38,560 nucleotides of DNA. Origin: Ilumatobacteraceae bacterium (GTDB taxonomy: Bacteria; Actinomycetota; Acidimicrobiia; Acidimicrobiales; Ilumatobacteraceae). The stretch covers positions 1 to 38,560 of the forward strand of contig JALHOG010000052.1 in NCBI GenBank assembly GCA_022843125.1, given 5' to 3'. Of the stretch, positions 1-7,905 are shown one piece after another. How positions within the stretch are numbered: position 1 is the stretch's first letter; each line of letters begins with the position of its first letter. Under the pieces are notes generated by a model. That model was not told where the DNA came from. It saw only the letters and a program-made list of their open reading frames with translations, and made no database searches. The translations under genes were made by a program, and so were the position numbers.

Positions 1-1967
1 ACTGGGTCCTCAAGGCCGTCACCACCGGGGAAGTGCTCCGCACGATCCGGGCCCGTGACCTGTGGCGCGACATCGCCCAGGCGTCGTGGGAGTGCGCCGA
101 TCCGGGCCTCCAGTTCGACACCACGATCAACAAGTGGCACACCGCGCACGCCACCGGTCGGATCAACGGCTCGAACCCGTGCTCGGAGTACATGCACCTC
201 GACAACTCGGCGTGCAACCTCGCGTCGATCAACCTCCTGAAGTACCTCGATCAGAACGCCGACGACGCCGAGGGCCAGTTCGACGTCGATGCGTACATGC
301 ACACGATCGAGGTCGTGTTCACCGCCCAGGAGATCCTCGTCGGCCGCGCCGACTACCCGACCGAGCCGATCGGCGACACGAGCCGCAAGTTCCGCCAGCT
401 CGGCCTCGGCTACGCCAACCTCGGCGCCCTGCTGATGGCGCTCGGCTACGCCTACGACTCGCCCGAGGGTCGGGCGTGGGCCGCATCGCTCACCTCGCTG
501 ATGACCGGCCACGCCTACGCCACGAGTGCCCGCACCGCGTCGCGCCTCGGTGCGTTCGAGGGCTTCACCGCCAACGAGGAGCACATGCTGCGCGTCCTGC
601 GCATGCACCGTGACGCCAGCTACGAGATCGACGGCACCGAGGTGGTGCCCGCCGACCTCGTGTCGGCCGGGCAGGTCGCCTGGGAGTCCGCGGTCCGTGA
701 CGGCCAGGAGTTCGGCGTCCGCAACAGCCAGGCATCGGTCCTCGCGCCCACCGGCACGATCGGCCTGATGATGGACTGCGACACCACCGGCATCGAGCCC
801 GACCTCGGCCTCGTCAAGATGAAGAAGCTGGTCGGTGGCGGCACGATGACGATCGTCAACCAGACGATCCCGCGTGCACTGCGCCGTCTCGGCTACGACG
901 CCCAGCAGGTCGACGACATCATCGCCTACATCGACGAGAACAAGTCGATCCTCGGCGCACCGCACCTCGCAGCAGCGCACGTGCCGGTGTTCGCCTGCTC
1001 GATGGGCGACAACACGATCCACTACGAGGGTCACGTGCGGATGATGGGTGCGGTGCAGCCGTTCCTGTCGGGCGCGATCTCCAAGACCGTCAACATGCCG
1101 GAGGAGGCCAGCGTCGAAGACGTCGAGGCGCTCCACCTGCTGTCGTGGCAGCTCGGCCTCAAGGCCGTCGCGATCTACCGCGACAACTGCAAGGTCGGCC
1201 AGCCCCTGTCGACCGCCAAGAAGGACGACGCCTCGGGCGACACGCCGGCGGCCGAACTGGCGACCCAGGTGGTCGAGAAGATCATCGAGAAGGTCGTGCC
1301 TCGGCCGGTCCGCAAGAAGCTTCCCAGGGCGCGCACGGCGCGCACGTTCGAGTTCCGGGTGGCCGACAGCAAGGGCTTCGCCACGGTCGGCGAGTACGAG
1401 AACGGTCAGCCGGGCGAGATCTTCCTGACCGTCTCGAAGCAGGGCTCGACGATGGCGGGGATCATGGACGCCTTCGCCAAGTCGATCAGCTACGGCCTGC
1501 AGTACGGCGTGCCACTGCGCTCCTACGTCGAGGCCTTCGTGAACTCGAAGTTCGAGCCGGCCGGCATGACCGACGACCCCGACCTGCGGTTCGCGAGCTC
1601 GATCATGGACTACCTGTTCCGCCGCCTCGCGATCGACTACATGACCTACGAGGAGCGCGCCGAGCTCAACATCTTGACCACCGCCGAGCGCACCCAGCCC
1701 ACCCTGCCGGGCATCGACGAGTCGGTGATCGAGACCTCGATGGGTTCGGAGATGGTCGCCGACCCGAAGAGCCTCCCGTCGGCCGCCGAGCTGATCGAGG
1801 CGATGGAGAGCGGCGCCCTCGCCCCCACGGTTGAGGACAACACCCCGGCCCGCGGCGTGATCAAGCCGATCGACGCGCCGATGTGCATGCAGTGCGGCAT
1901 CCACATGGTCCGCGCCGGCAGCTGCCACGCCTGCCCCAGCTGCGGCAACACCAGCGGCTGCAGCTGA
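1..1967 (+). CDS. nrdJ: Vitamin B12-dependent (class II) ribonucleotide reductase, C-terminal part
   Basis: Reduces ribonucleotides to deoxyribonucleotides with an adenosylcobalamin-generated thiyl radical, in the cytoplasm. The frame is already open at the left edge (first full codon at base 3), so the N-terminus and catalytic-site start lie outside. Visible are the active-site loop N-P-C-S-E (about bases 172-188), with the radical-bearing Cys and the Asn/Glu pair known from class I and II enzymes, followed by DNSACNLASINL; the phosphate-binding loop APTGTIG (about 748-768); and the C-terminal Cys-rich tail (CMQCG, then CHACPSCG) that in NrdJ proteins shuttles reducing equivalents to the active site. 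About 655 residues are present. A strong terminator follows at 2076. Identification is secure; a B12 riboswitch, if present, would be upstream of the window. Confidence 0.96.
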   Translation, partial: WVLKAVTTGEVLRTIRARDLWRDIAQASWECADPGLQFDTTINKWHTAHATGRINGSNPCSEYMHLDNSACNLASINLLKYLDQNADDAEGQFDVDAYMHTIEVVFTAQEILVGRADYPTEPIGDTSRKFRQLGLGYANLGALLMALGYAYDSPEGRAWAASLTSLMTGHAYATSARTASRLGAFEGFTANEEHMLRVLRMHRDASYEIDGTEVVPADLVSAGQVAWESAVRDGQEFGVRNSQASVLAPTGTIGLMMDCDTTGIEPDLGLVKMKKLVGGGTMTIVNQTIPRALRRLGYDAQQVDDIIAYIDENKSILGAPHLAAAHVPVFACSMGDNTIHYEGHVRMMGAVQPFLSGAISKTVNMPEEASVEDVEALHLLSWQLGLKAVAIYRDNCKVGQPLSTAKKDDASGDTPAAELATQVVEKIIEKVVPRPVRKKLPRARTARTFEFRVADSKGFATVGEYENGQPGEIFLTVSKQGSTMAGIMDAFAKSISYGLQYGVPLRSYVEAFVNSKFEPAGMTDDPDLRFASSIMDYLFRRLAIDYMTYEERAELNILTTAERTQPTLPGIDESVIETSMGSEMVADPKSLPSAAELIEAMESGALAPTVEDNTPARGVIKPIDAPMCMQCGIHMVRAGSCHACPSCGNTSGCS

Positions 1968-1972
1968 TGTGA

Positions 1973-2059
1973 AGTGACTCCGAGATTTCAGCGGGAGTGA
2001 CGCCGAGATTTCAGTGGAGTGACATCCGAACTTCGGTGCGGTGACACGCACCTTCAGTA
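1973..2059. repeat. Degenerate tandem array of a 22-24 bp unit
   Basis: Starting six bases after the nrdJ stop, a unit reading AGTGAC..CCGAGATTTCAG is repeated at 1973-1995, 1996-2017 and 2018-2041, with a weaker fourth copy starting TGACACGCACC at 2042. The first two copies are nearly identical; later copies decay. Phased copies of a TGAC-started motif resemble the multiple transposase-binding repeats at the ends of IS21-like elements, but no transposase is visible, so this is inference. Confidence 0.7.
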
Positions 2060-2075
2060 GTCGAACAACCGAGCG

Positions 2076-2106
2076 AGGGGGAGGCCAAGTGCCTCCCCCT
2101 TTCTCT
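2076..2106 (+). terminator. Rho-independent terminator after nrdJ
   Basis: A perfect 10-bp stem, AGGGGGAGGC (2076-2085) with GCCTCCCCCT (2091-2100), closes a 5-nt loop and runs into TTTCTCTT. This is a textbook intrinsic terminator on the plus strand for nrdJ. Confidence 0.88.
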
Positions 2107-2131
2107 TCCAACAGAACTCAGAGCGCGAAAG

Positions 2132-2162
2132 GCCCCCGGGAGACGGACATCTCACCGGGGGC
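2132..2162. other. Strong inverted repeat in the leader of the YjzC-like gene
   Basis: GCCCCCGG (2132-2139) pairs with CCGGGGGC (2155-2162); inside it GAGA and TCTC extend the stem. No T-run follows on either strand, so it is more likely a structured leader or a protein site than a terminator. It lies about 90 bp before the start at 2250. Confidence 0.5.
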
Positions 2163-2249
2163 TGGTGTCGAGGTCTTGCGAACAGCGACGAGACGAACAG
2201 TACTCGTTGTGGCCGCCGGCACCCAGCTCGGGAAGCGAGGTGATGACCA

Positions 2250-2447
2250 ATGGCCAAGTCGAACGGACCCATCAAGCCCGGGCAGGCGGCGCCTGCCTCC
2301 GGGCAGTATCTCGTCGTCGGCCCGAAGGGCGGGAGCCACGGCGAAGTGACGGCGATCCAGGGCAAGCCCATGCCCCCGACGCCGAAGCCGAACCAGAGCT
2401 TCCTGCTCGTCGACCCGACCAAGAACGGTTCGGGCAAGACGAAGTAG
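2250..2447 (+). CDS. Small YjzC-like protein
   Basis: A 65-residue basic, proline/glycine-rich protein. The pattern PGQAAPASGQY near the N-terminus, then VVGPKGG, then a KPMPPTPKPNQSF block and a VDPTKNGSGK tail, matches small YjzC-family proteins, whose function is not established. The start is well supported: GAGGTGA lies 7-8 bases before the ATG at 2250. No signal peptide or membrane segment is visible. It stands alone between two hairpins (2076-2106 upstream, 2453-2484 downstream), so it is probably a monocistronic transcript. Family assignment is from remembered sequence pattern only. Confidence 0.72.
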   Translation: MAKSNGPIKPGQAAPASGQYLVVGPKGGSHGEVTAIQGKPMPPTPKPNQSFLLVDPTKNGSGKTK

Positions 2448-2452
2448 TTGCT

Positions 2453-2484
2453 GATGGTGGGAGGGCGCGAGCTCTCCCACCATC
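2453..2484 (+). terminator. Hairpin after the YjzC-like gene
   Basis: An 11-bp perfect stem, GATGGTGGGAG (2453-2463) with CTCCCACCATC (2474-2484), starts six bases after the stop codon. The following bases are not clearly T-rich (ACCCTTCG), so termination strength is uncertain. Confidence 0.7.
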
Positions 2485-2668
2485 ACCCTTCGAGTGCCAT
2501 CCGGGCGCGCGAGGTGAGGCAGAGCGCTTTGTCCTCGACCGTTGCGAGGCCAGCGCCTTCCAGTTTGTGAAGGTTGACCGTCCCGTTCGGGTGCCTCGTC
2601 TCGACTGGCCGCTGGATCGACCCGTACAACGGCAATGTGTACAGCACCGCCGAGGAGGTCACGATCAC
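2483..2668 (-). pseudogene. Possible winged-helix C-terminal fragment
   Basis: A short minus-strand frame whose last ~40 residues (VNLHKLEGAGLATVEDK, then LTSRARMALEG before the stop) look like the recognition helix and wing of a winged-helix regulator: helix, 'GLA', then 'LT..AR..L'. The N-terminal third does not resemble coding sequence and overlaps the better-supported plus-strand fragment at 2574-2786. It is best read as a remnant of a truncated regulator, if it was ever expressed. No ribosome-binding site is visible. Confidence 0.25.
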
Positions 2669-2786
2669 GCTGACACCTCACGAGTATCGCCCATCGGATG
2701 CTCTGGACGTCGCCCAGATGCCGGTGCTGCCCACACGGCTGAACGTGGTCGGTGTGCAGTTCGTCGGGACCGTCGAGGGGGCGTGA
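2574..2786 (+). pseudogene. Short ORF, possible fragment with HNH/DUF1524-like opening
   Basis: A 70-residue frame beginning with a weak TTG directly after an in-frame stop at 2568-2570. Third codon positions are strongly G/C, so the DNA looks as if it was under coding selection. The segment GRWIDPYNGNVYSTAEEV resembles the start of DUF1524-type HNH proteins, but the catalytic His-containing block that should follow is absent; the sequence continues as PHEYRPSDALDVAQ and ends at 2786. No ribosome-binding site is evident. Most likely debris of a truncated gene in an accessory patch; a genuine small protein is the alternative. Confidence 0.35.
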
Positions 2787-2876
2787 TGCCTCCTGTCGAA
2801 GCTGCCGTTGGCCAGACAGCACTGTTGCTCTCGTCAAGGGCGAACCGCCACTTGCTTTGCCGGAGGCGACTGGCGT

Positions 2877-4187
2877 TCATCGGTATGGCAGTCGCGAGCA
2901 CCAGAATTTCGCCCAGTCGTCGATCGATCGGGCGCGGTCGGCTTGGTCGAGGTGTCGTTTTCTGGCCTCGGAGTCGGCCTCTTTCAGGTCCTTCCACGCC
3001 GTGTCCAGGTGCGCCTTGTGTTGGTTCCAGACAACGTCGAGCCCTGAACCGATCGCGGTCAGTCGTCGATGGACTTCGATGAGCATGTCCGGGTCTCGGT
3101 TCGAGTTGCACCATTCAGCGGCAGGCCCCGCAGGGACACCTGCGTCGTCGATCCGTTTGCGTGCGTAGGCGTGGTCAAACCAGCGTTCCACCGTGTAGTA
3201 GTCACCCTCGCAATTCGCAAGCTTCTCCAGCCACGAGCCGTGGTCGGTGTCGAACACGTTTGATGGGAGCATCCAGCCGACGGTGTTTGCAGTGCGATGC
3301 ACATCGATCAGGTCGGTGAGTGTGCCCGCGCCGTTCAACCACACGAGCGCATGGCCCGGTGTGGTACCTCGGTCGGCGAGATACGTGGTGTGTTCGTCGA
3401 GATCGCTGAGCACCCAGTCGAGAAACTCGGCCCGATCCCACTCGTTCTGAAGCAGATCGACAACCGCAAGCAGTCGATCCCGATACTCGTCGCCGGAATC
3501 GCCGACCGCCTGACATGTCACCGTCGTCGTCGAGAAGCTGCACGCCGCTCCGTGCCATCTCGGTTCTCTGATGCGTACGACGCGGTCGCCGAGATCGATG
3601 AGCACCCACTTCGACACGGTGACGAGCTCGGGCAACCAGTTCGGAGGCGACATCCATGCGAACCGGTCGCCGACGTTCCCGATGGCTCCGTAGCGTGACG
3701 CGTCGGTGGCGTCGAGCACCCAACTCAACGGATGATGCGCCGTGTTCCGGGCGAGTACCTCGTCGGCCGTGATCCGGGAGTGCTGGAACTCGAGTATCAG
3801 GCCACCCGCCGACACTGCGTCGGCGATGTGCAGCTCGCCGGCCGCTTCGACGAGTGCCTCGGTCAGCCAGCCCGCCCGACGTACGCACAACTCCTGCCAC
3901 CGGCGATGCCACGCAGTCATCGGCTTCGGGGCCAGCGCGCAGATGCTTGAGCCTCGATGACGCCAGTACGGGCCGCGAACCGGGCCGTGACACACGAGCA
4001 GCTCGCCACCGCACGGGCACGGACGTCGCGTTCCACGAACGGGCATGCCAACAGTCGTCGCCACTGCCGCCAAGCTATCGACCCTGTTGTACCGCCCGGA
4101 GTCAGGCGAGACCGCCGTGTCACCGGGAGAACCACCCAACGCACGGTTGGTCGGACTCGTCCTTGACTCGCCGTCTGAGGGCACCAC
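2877..4187 (-). CDS. Competence protein CoiA-like (PD-(D/E)XK-type) protein
   Basis: A 436-residue protein, or 389 if it starts at the ATG at 4046 (M48), which lies just before the conserved part. A Cys-rich N-terminal patch (C57, C59, C66, C83) could bind zinc. The core resembles CoiA-family nucleases: basic W-H-R-R-W helix (about 93-97), E118, IADAV (D123), then LILEFQHSRIT (E133, Q135), the D...E-x-Q pattern of PD-(D/E)XK folds, followed by a conserved S-x-I-x3-E-x4-R helix. The C-terminal ~270 residues are Trp- and Asp/Glu-rich and unrecognised. CoiA proteins act in DNA processing during transformation in Firmicutes; in actinobacteria the role is unknown. It lies 24 bp downstream of the membrane-protein gene at 4212-5390 on the same strand. 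First 47 residues are doubtful (no clear ribosome-binding site). Confidence 0.68.
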   Translation of the reverse strand: MVPSDGESRTSPTNRALGGSPGDTAVSPDSGRYNRVDSLAAVATTVGMPVRGTRRPCPCGGELLVCHGPVRGPYWRHRGSSICALAPKPMTAWHRRWQELCVRRAGWLTEALVEAAGELHIADAVSAGGLILEFQHSRITADEVLARNTAHHPLSWVLDATDASRYGAIGNVGDRFAWMSPPNWLPELVTVSKWVLIDLGDRVVRIREPRWHGAACSFSTTTVTCQAVGDSGDEYRDRLLAVVDLLQNEWDRAEFLDWVLSDLDEHTTYLADRGTTPGHALVWLNGAGTLTDLIDVHRTANTVGWMLPSNVFDTDHGSWLEKLANCEGDYYTVERWFDHAYARKRIDDAGVPAGPAAEWCNSNRDPDMLIEVHRRLTAIGSGLDVVWNQHKAHLDTAWKDLKEADSEARKRHLDQADRARSIDDWAKFWCSRLPYR

Positions 4188-4211
4188 ACGGCTTGGTCGC
4201 CGCCGGCCGCA

Positions 4212-5390
4212 TCACGGCATCGCGGAGGCCTTGTAGTCGTCACGCATCTGCTTGGCGCTGCGGGCTTCGACGTCGGCGTCGCCCGGGCTCTCGGGCTGCG
4301 GTGGAGTATCCGAACCCCCTGTCCTGCGTGGAGACTCCGGTGCCGGCTTGGGGACGAGCAGGCCGATCTTGATGGTGCGACGCATCGATGTCGACCCGTG
4401 CGCTATCACGAGGAGTGCAGCGGCGCCAGCGCCGACACCGATCCAGCCGCGATCGATGCCACTCCCGTCCCACATGGTGAGCGCGATGGTGAGAATGGAG
4501 CCGAGGCTCGCAGCGCCCACCATCGCAGTTGCGGCCAACACTCCGATGACGATGTAGTTGTTCGGCGCGTCGCTTGACACGTAGGTGTCTTCTTCCTTGC
4601 GTGCGATCCCCAGGATCAATGGTGCCGCAGCAACGAGGGCTGTGCTCAGCGCAGCGGCGACGACAACGACTGCTACCGGGCCGTCGCCGTTGTCGCCGAG
4701 GATCTTCTCGAGAACGCCCGTGGATCCAAGCAGACCGGTGAACACGCCGGCAGCAACGGTCATGTTTGACAGTTGGCTGTCACTCCACGACCACTTGGTG
4801 TCGAGGCCGGGGAGCGGGTTGAACATGCCCTTCCCCCAGCTGGAATCCGGCAGTTTCCAGCTCGTCCCCTTACCCTTGCCATCCGGTCCGAGCCACCACG
4901 CGATCAACGTGAACGCGATTGCCAGCGTTGCACCGATACCGAAGCCCCACAGGAGCTTGACGTACGCCGGTGACGGATCTTCCGTTGTCGTTTCGGCCAC
5001 GATCGTGGTGCCCGACGGTGTGCTGACGACGCTTCCGAGCGGGTAGGTCGTGAACTCGAGGGTTTGTGCGTCGGACACTTCGCACGTCACGGGCAGCTTG
5101 ATGCTCACCTTCGTCGAGACGCCCGTTCTGACAACCGGCAACGAGTACGGAACGCACGTGCCCTCGTCATGATCGGCGACGTCGATCGAGACAACAGTTG
5201 GTCCGGGAACCCCGCTGACGGTGAGGACCGCAGTGAGCGTCGATGTGCCATCGACGGCTTTGACGAGTTGGGCTTCTTCGTCAATCGTGACGGTCCCCGA
5301 CGCGCTTTGGGCGCCGGCGCGGTCTGCGGATACAAGCAGGATCAGAACTGCGACTCCGCCGAGCATCTTCCATCGTCTCGTCGTGGCCAC
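4212..5390 (-). CDS. Secreted/membrane protein of unknown function
   Basis: A 392-residue protein I do not recognise. The start is the GTG at 5390: AAGGAGG sits five bases upstream, although the frame is open further to 5525. Residues 5-28 form a signal peptide (RRWK, a hydrophobic run, then AGAQ). Residues ~30-140 form a beta-rich extracytoplasmic domain with two Cys (C79, C103) and Val/Thr-rich strands, similar in texture to Ig-like or Calx-beta domains. Hydrophobic segments follow at about 144-168, 205-225, 235-262, 277-308 and 311-335, then a polar, proline-rich cytoplasmic-looking tail. The CoiA-like gene follows 24 bp downstream, suggesting co-transcription. The layout (sensor-like ectodomain plus membrane bundle) is suggestive, but no function can be assigned. 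Confidence 0.75.
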   Translation of the reverse strand: MATTRRWKMLGGVAVLILLVSADRAGAQSASGTVTIDEEAQLVKAVDGTSTLTAVLTVSGVPGPTVVSIDVADHDEGTCVPYSLPVVRTGVSTKVSIKLPVTCEVSDAQTLEFTTYPLGSVVSTPSGTTIVAETTTEDPSPAYVKLLWGFGIGATLAIAFTLIAWWLGPDGKGKGTSWKLPDSSWGKGMFNPLPGLDTKWSWSDSQLSNMTVAAGVFTGLLGSTGVLEKILGDNGDGPVAVVVVAAALSTALVAAAPLILGIARKEEDTYVSSDAPNNYIVIGVLAATAMVGAASLGSILTIALTMWDGSGIDRGWIGVGAGAAALLVIAHGSTSMRRTIKIGLLVPKPAPESPRRTGGSDTPPQPESPGDADVEARSAKQMRDDYKASAMP

Positions 5391-5606
5391 GGCAGCCTCC
5401 TTCCGGCTTCGGCTGGATGCGGTGGTGGTGTGGCGACCACCGCCGTTCCCAGCGGCTACTTCGAGTGCAGAGCGAGAACGCACGTGTGCGTTAGTGCCGA
5501 AGGGCCCGAAATCGACACACCGCATTCAATTGATGCGAGCAGTATCGGTTGCACCGACGGGAAGCGCCGTCCGCGACGTGCGCACAAGAACACCGGTCGC
5601 CTCTAG

Positions 5607-5927
5607 CGCCCAGCCAGTATCTGGGCGCTCCACGATTGGGGCGACGTGGACGCGATCCGGATCCTGGAGCGTGTCGCCGAGGCGGCCGGTGGGCGCGCAC
5701 GCGTGATCGTGGTCGACAACGATCGCCCGGTCGTGCCCCTGCCCGACATCGCAGTGGCGGCCGACGTGCTGATGGCGGCGCTCACCGGCGGTGGGCACGA
5801 GCGCGGTACAGGTGAGTTCACCCGCCTCGCGGCAGCGGCCGGTCTGGCGCAGGATCGTTCCGTGCGGCTCGCATCAGGCGACTTCGCCCACGTCTTCGTG
5901 GCGAGCCCGGTTGACGACGTCGGCTGA
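5607..5927 (+). pseudogene. C-terminal remnant of an O-methyltransferase
   Basis: An in-frame stop (TAG, 5604-5606) is followed by about 106 codons matching the end of plant-type/antibiotic O-methyltransferases (PF00891-like): W-A-L-H-D-W-G-D, which contains the catalytic-base His, then DAIRILERVAEAAGG, RVIVVDNDRPVV, a GGGHERGTGEF helix and a final AHVFVASPV strand. The only usable start, GTG 5646, comes after the catalytic motif, and the SAM-binding N-terminal Rossmann half is missing. The conserved LHDW motif therefore lies upstream of any plausible start, which argues for a 5'-deleted gene rather than a small functional protein. It lies between two unrelated minus-strand genes. Confidence 0.7.
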
Positions 5928-5966
5928 GACCTGATCCGCCCCCTCGACAACCGTTCGGTCGGTGCG

Positions 5967-7643
5967 TCAGCGGTGGTCGGCCGGTCGGCGACGGGCGACG
6001 ACACCGGTCAGCACGGCCCCGACGGCGAGCAGCGCGAGCGCGATCCCGGCCAGGGTCGACGGCGTCGACCCGGTGACGGGCAGCGACGTGCGGATGGCGG
6101 TGGTCGTGGTGGGGACGGCGAACTGCGACACCGTCGTCGATGTGGTGCTGCCGGGCGTCGTGGTGGTCGTCGTGGTCGCGGTCGCGGTGGTCGTGGTGGT
6201 CGTGGTGGTCGCGGTTGTCGTGGTCGTGGTCGGGGGCACGACCGCCGTCGACGAACGGGTCGCGTGGTACGGGTCGTCGTCGGAGACCACGAGACCCGAT
6301 GCAGCTCCGACACCGGTGACCGATGCCACGTTGGCGTGCGCGGCGCCCGGCTCGACGCCGGTGAGCGTGGCCGTGCAGTCGAACTCGGCGCCTGGCGGGA
6401 ACGGACCGTCCCACGTGGTGCCGCTGGTGGGGGCACCCTCGCCCGCCGTCGAGAAATCGCACGTCAGGCCCGACACGGTGGCGGCGCCGACGGTGACGAC
6501 GTCGGTGACCACCACGTCGATCAGGGCACCGGAGCTCGTGTTGGTGATCGTGAACACCAGGTCGGTCTCACCCGTGGGCAGGGTCACGGCATCGCCGGCG
6601 GTGTCGGCGTCGTTGCCGTCGGTGTCGTACTTCTCGATGTCGATCCCGATCCCGACCGCCGATCCGCCGGCCAACGCGGAGCGGGCCTCCACGCTCACCT
6701 CGTCGGTCGTGGTGCCGCCCGGACCGCTGTGACCAATCGAGGCGTCGTTGGGATACACGCGACCGCCGGCCGGTGTCGGCTCGTCGGGGGTCGAGGGGAT
6801 CCGCAGCCGCACGAGCATGTCGGCCGGCACCGGGCCGGTCTCGACCGATACCCGCGCCGACGTGCAGTCGATCGTGGCGGTGGCGCCGACGGCGCCCGGC
6901 GACGACGACGAGCCGCGGGTGCCGTCCGGGTTGACCGTCCAGTAGAGCAGGCTCAAGCTGTCACAGCTGAACGACAGGCCGTCGGCGGCGACGTCGACGA
7001 AGCTGACGGTGTCGTACGGCCCGACCCGCGACGTCAGCACCCATTCGAGGCAGTTCGTGGTGTCCGTACGGCACTGATCGCTGGGGTCGGCGAACTCGCC
7101 GCGCTTGACGCCCTGGCCGCGCCTCGGCCCGCCGGCGCCCGAGACCTCGATGACCCGTTCGAACCTCGTCGTCCCGTTGACGACGTAGACGAGCGTCTGG
7201 GTGGTGTTGGCGACGTTGCTGGCCGTGAGGCGCGACTCGAAGAACGCGTCGCCGCACACGCCGATTCGTGTCTCGGCGTAGTCGGTCATGGTGAACGTCG
7301 CGGTCACCGGGTTGCCGCCGATGGTCGCAGTCGCCACCAACTGGCCCGACGGGTCGGTGAGCGGGAAGCCCGGTGGGAACCCGCCCAGTTGCTCGGGCAT
7401 CACGATCGTGAAGGTGTCGCCTGCCTGCGTACCGTCGGGCACACACCAGTCGATCGTGGTTCGGATCGTGTCGCTCGGCCGAGGATTGGTCGGCGTCACG
7501 GTGATCTCGGTGACGGCGCCGTCGATCACCGCCGCGTGCGCGGTCTGGCTCGCGACCGCACCGCCGGCGAGCAGCAGCGCAGCAACCGCCATCGTGGCCA
7601 TGCTTCGGACGGAGAGGCGGGGAGGCTGAGCGAATCGTGTCAT
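5967..7643 (-). CDS. LPXTG-type cell-surface protein with Ig-like domains
   Basis: A 558-residue exported protein. Residues ~1-38 are a signal peptide (R-S-M-A-T-M-A-V then AALLLAGG, cleavage near AHA). The N-terminal domain (about 40-160) resembles adhesin Ig-like folds: VTPTNPRPSDTIRTTIDWCV and later DTFTIVMPEQL. Domain two (~160-330) has paired Cys residues. Residues ~340-460 resemble a DUF11-type repeat (EKYDTDGNDADTAGD, then VFTITNTSSGALIDVVVTDV). A Thr-rich linker (~465-510) leads to LPVTG (521-525), a hydrophobic helix and RRR near the C-terminus, a complete sortase sorting signal. Expected location: covalently attached to the cell envelope. The poly-Thr linker DNA (about 6110-6240) is low-complexity. 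No sortase gene is in the window. It converges with the methyltransferase remnant. Confidence 0.85.
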   Translation of the reverse strand: MTRFAQPPRLSVRSMATMAVAALLLAGGAVASQTAHAAVIDGAVTEITVTPTNPRPSDTIRTTIDWCVPDGTQAGDTFTIVMPEQLGGFPPGFPLTDPSGQLVATATIGGNPVTATFTMTDYAETRIGVCGDAFFESRLTASNVANTTQTLVYVVNGTTRFERVIEVSGAGGPRRGQGVKRGEFADPSDQCRTDTTNCLEWVLTSRVGPYDTVSFVDVAADGLSFSCDSLSLLYWTVNPDGTRGSSSSPGAVGATATIDCTSARVSVETGPVPADMLVRLRIPSTPDEPTPAGGRVYPNDASIGHSGPGGTTTDEVSVEARSALAGGSAVGIGIDIEKYDTDGNDADTAGDAVTLPTGETDLVFTITNTSSGALIDVVVTDVVTVGAATVSGLTCDFSTAGEGAPTSGTTWDGPFPPGAEFDCTATLTGVEPGAAHANVASVTGVGAASGLVVSDDDPYHATRSSTAVVPPTTTTTTATTTTTTTTATATTTTTTTPGSTTSTTVSQFAVPTTTTAIRTSLPVTGSTPSTLAGIALALLAVGAVLTGVVARRRPADHR

Positions 7644-7905
7644 GACACCCTAGGCGCGATCGTTACTACGGAAAGTGGCATTGCGCGCAAAATGCGCACG
7701 CTGAGCGAGCGTAGGCGACGGCGGGCCCCGTGTCACGCCATGGTGTGCACACGCATCGCACTCGGTCGGGGTACGTGACAGAGTGCGCGGCGTTCGGTGC
7801 GTCGAGGGGGTCGGTGACCGGTCGGACCCGTCCGCCAGGTGCAACCGCTCGGATCTGTGTCGACGGATCGGGGATCAGAGGCGCCGCGTCGGATAGACAC
7901 GTCTC
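7644..7905. other. Divergent intergenic region (surface protein / AlkB-like)
   Basis: This 262-bp region separates two divergent starts. It holds a GC/AT-symmetric patch at about 7680-7697 (ATTGCGCGCAAAATGCGC) that could be an operator, and a TAGACA hexamer at 7894-7899, six bases before the AlkB-like GTG. I see no open frame with coding character and no RNA gene. Confidence 0.4.

Noticed and set aside
2041..3082. Several overlapping plus-strand frames of 100-300 codons in 2041-3082
   Set aside because: They run through the terminator, the YjzC-like gene in another frame and the CoiA-like gene antisense, with Arg/Ser-rich composition and no motif.
5477..5492. AACGCAC/GTGCGTT inverted repeat upstream of the membrane-protein gene
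   Set aside because: Short, single occurrence and no link to a regulator; too weak to call an operator.
5962..6732. Plus-strand frame with long Val runs
   Set aside because: Antisense of the poly-Thr linker of the LPXTG protein.
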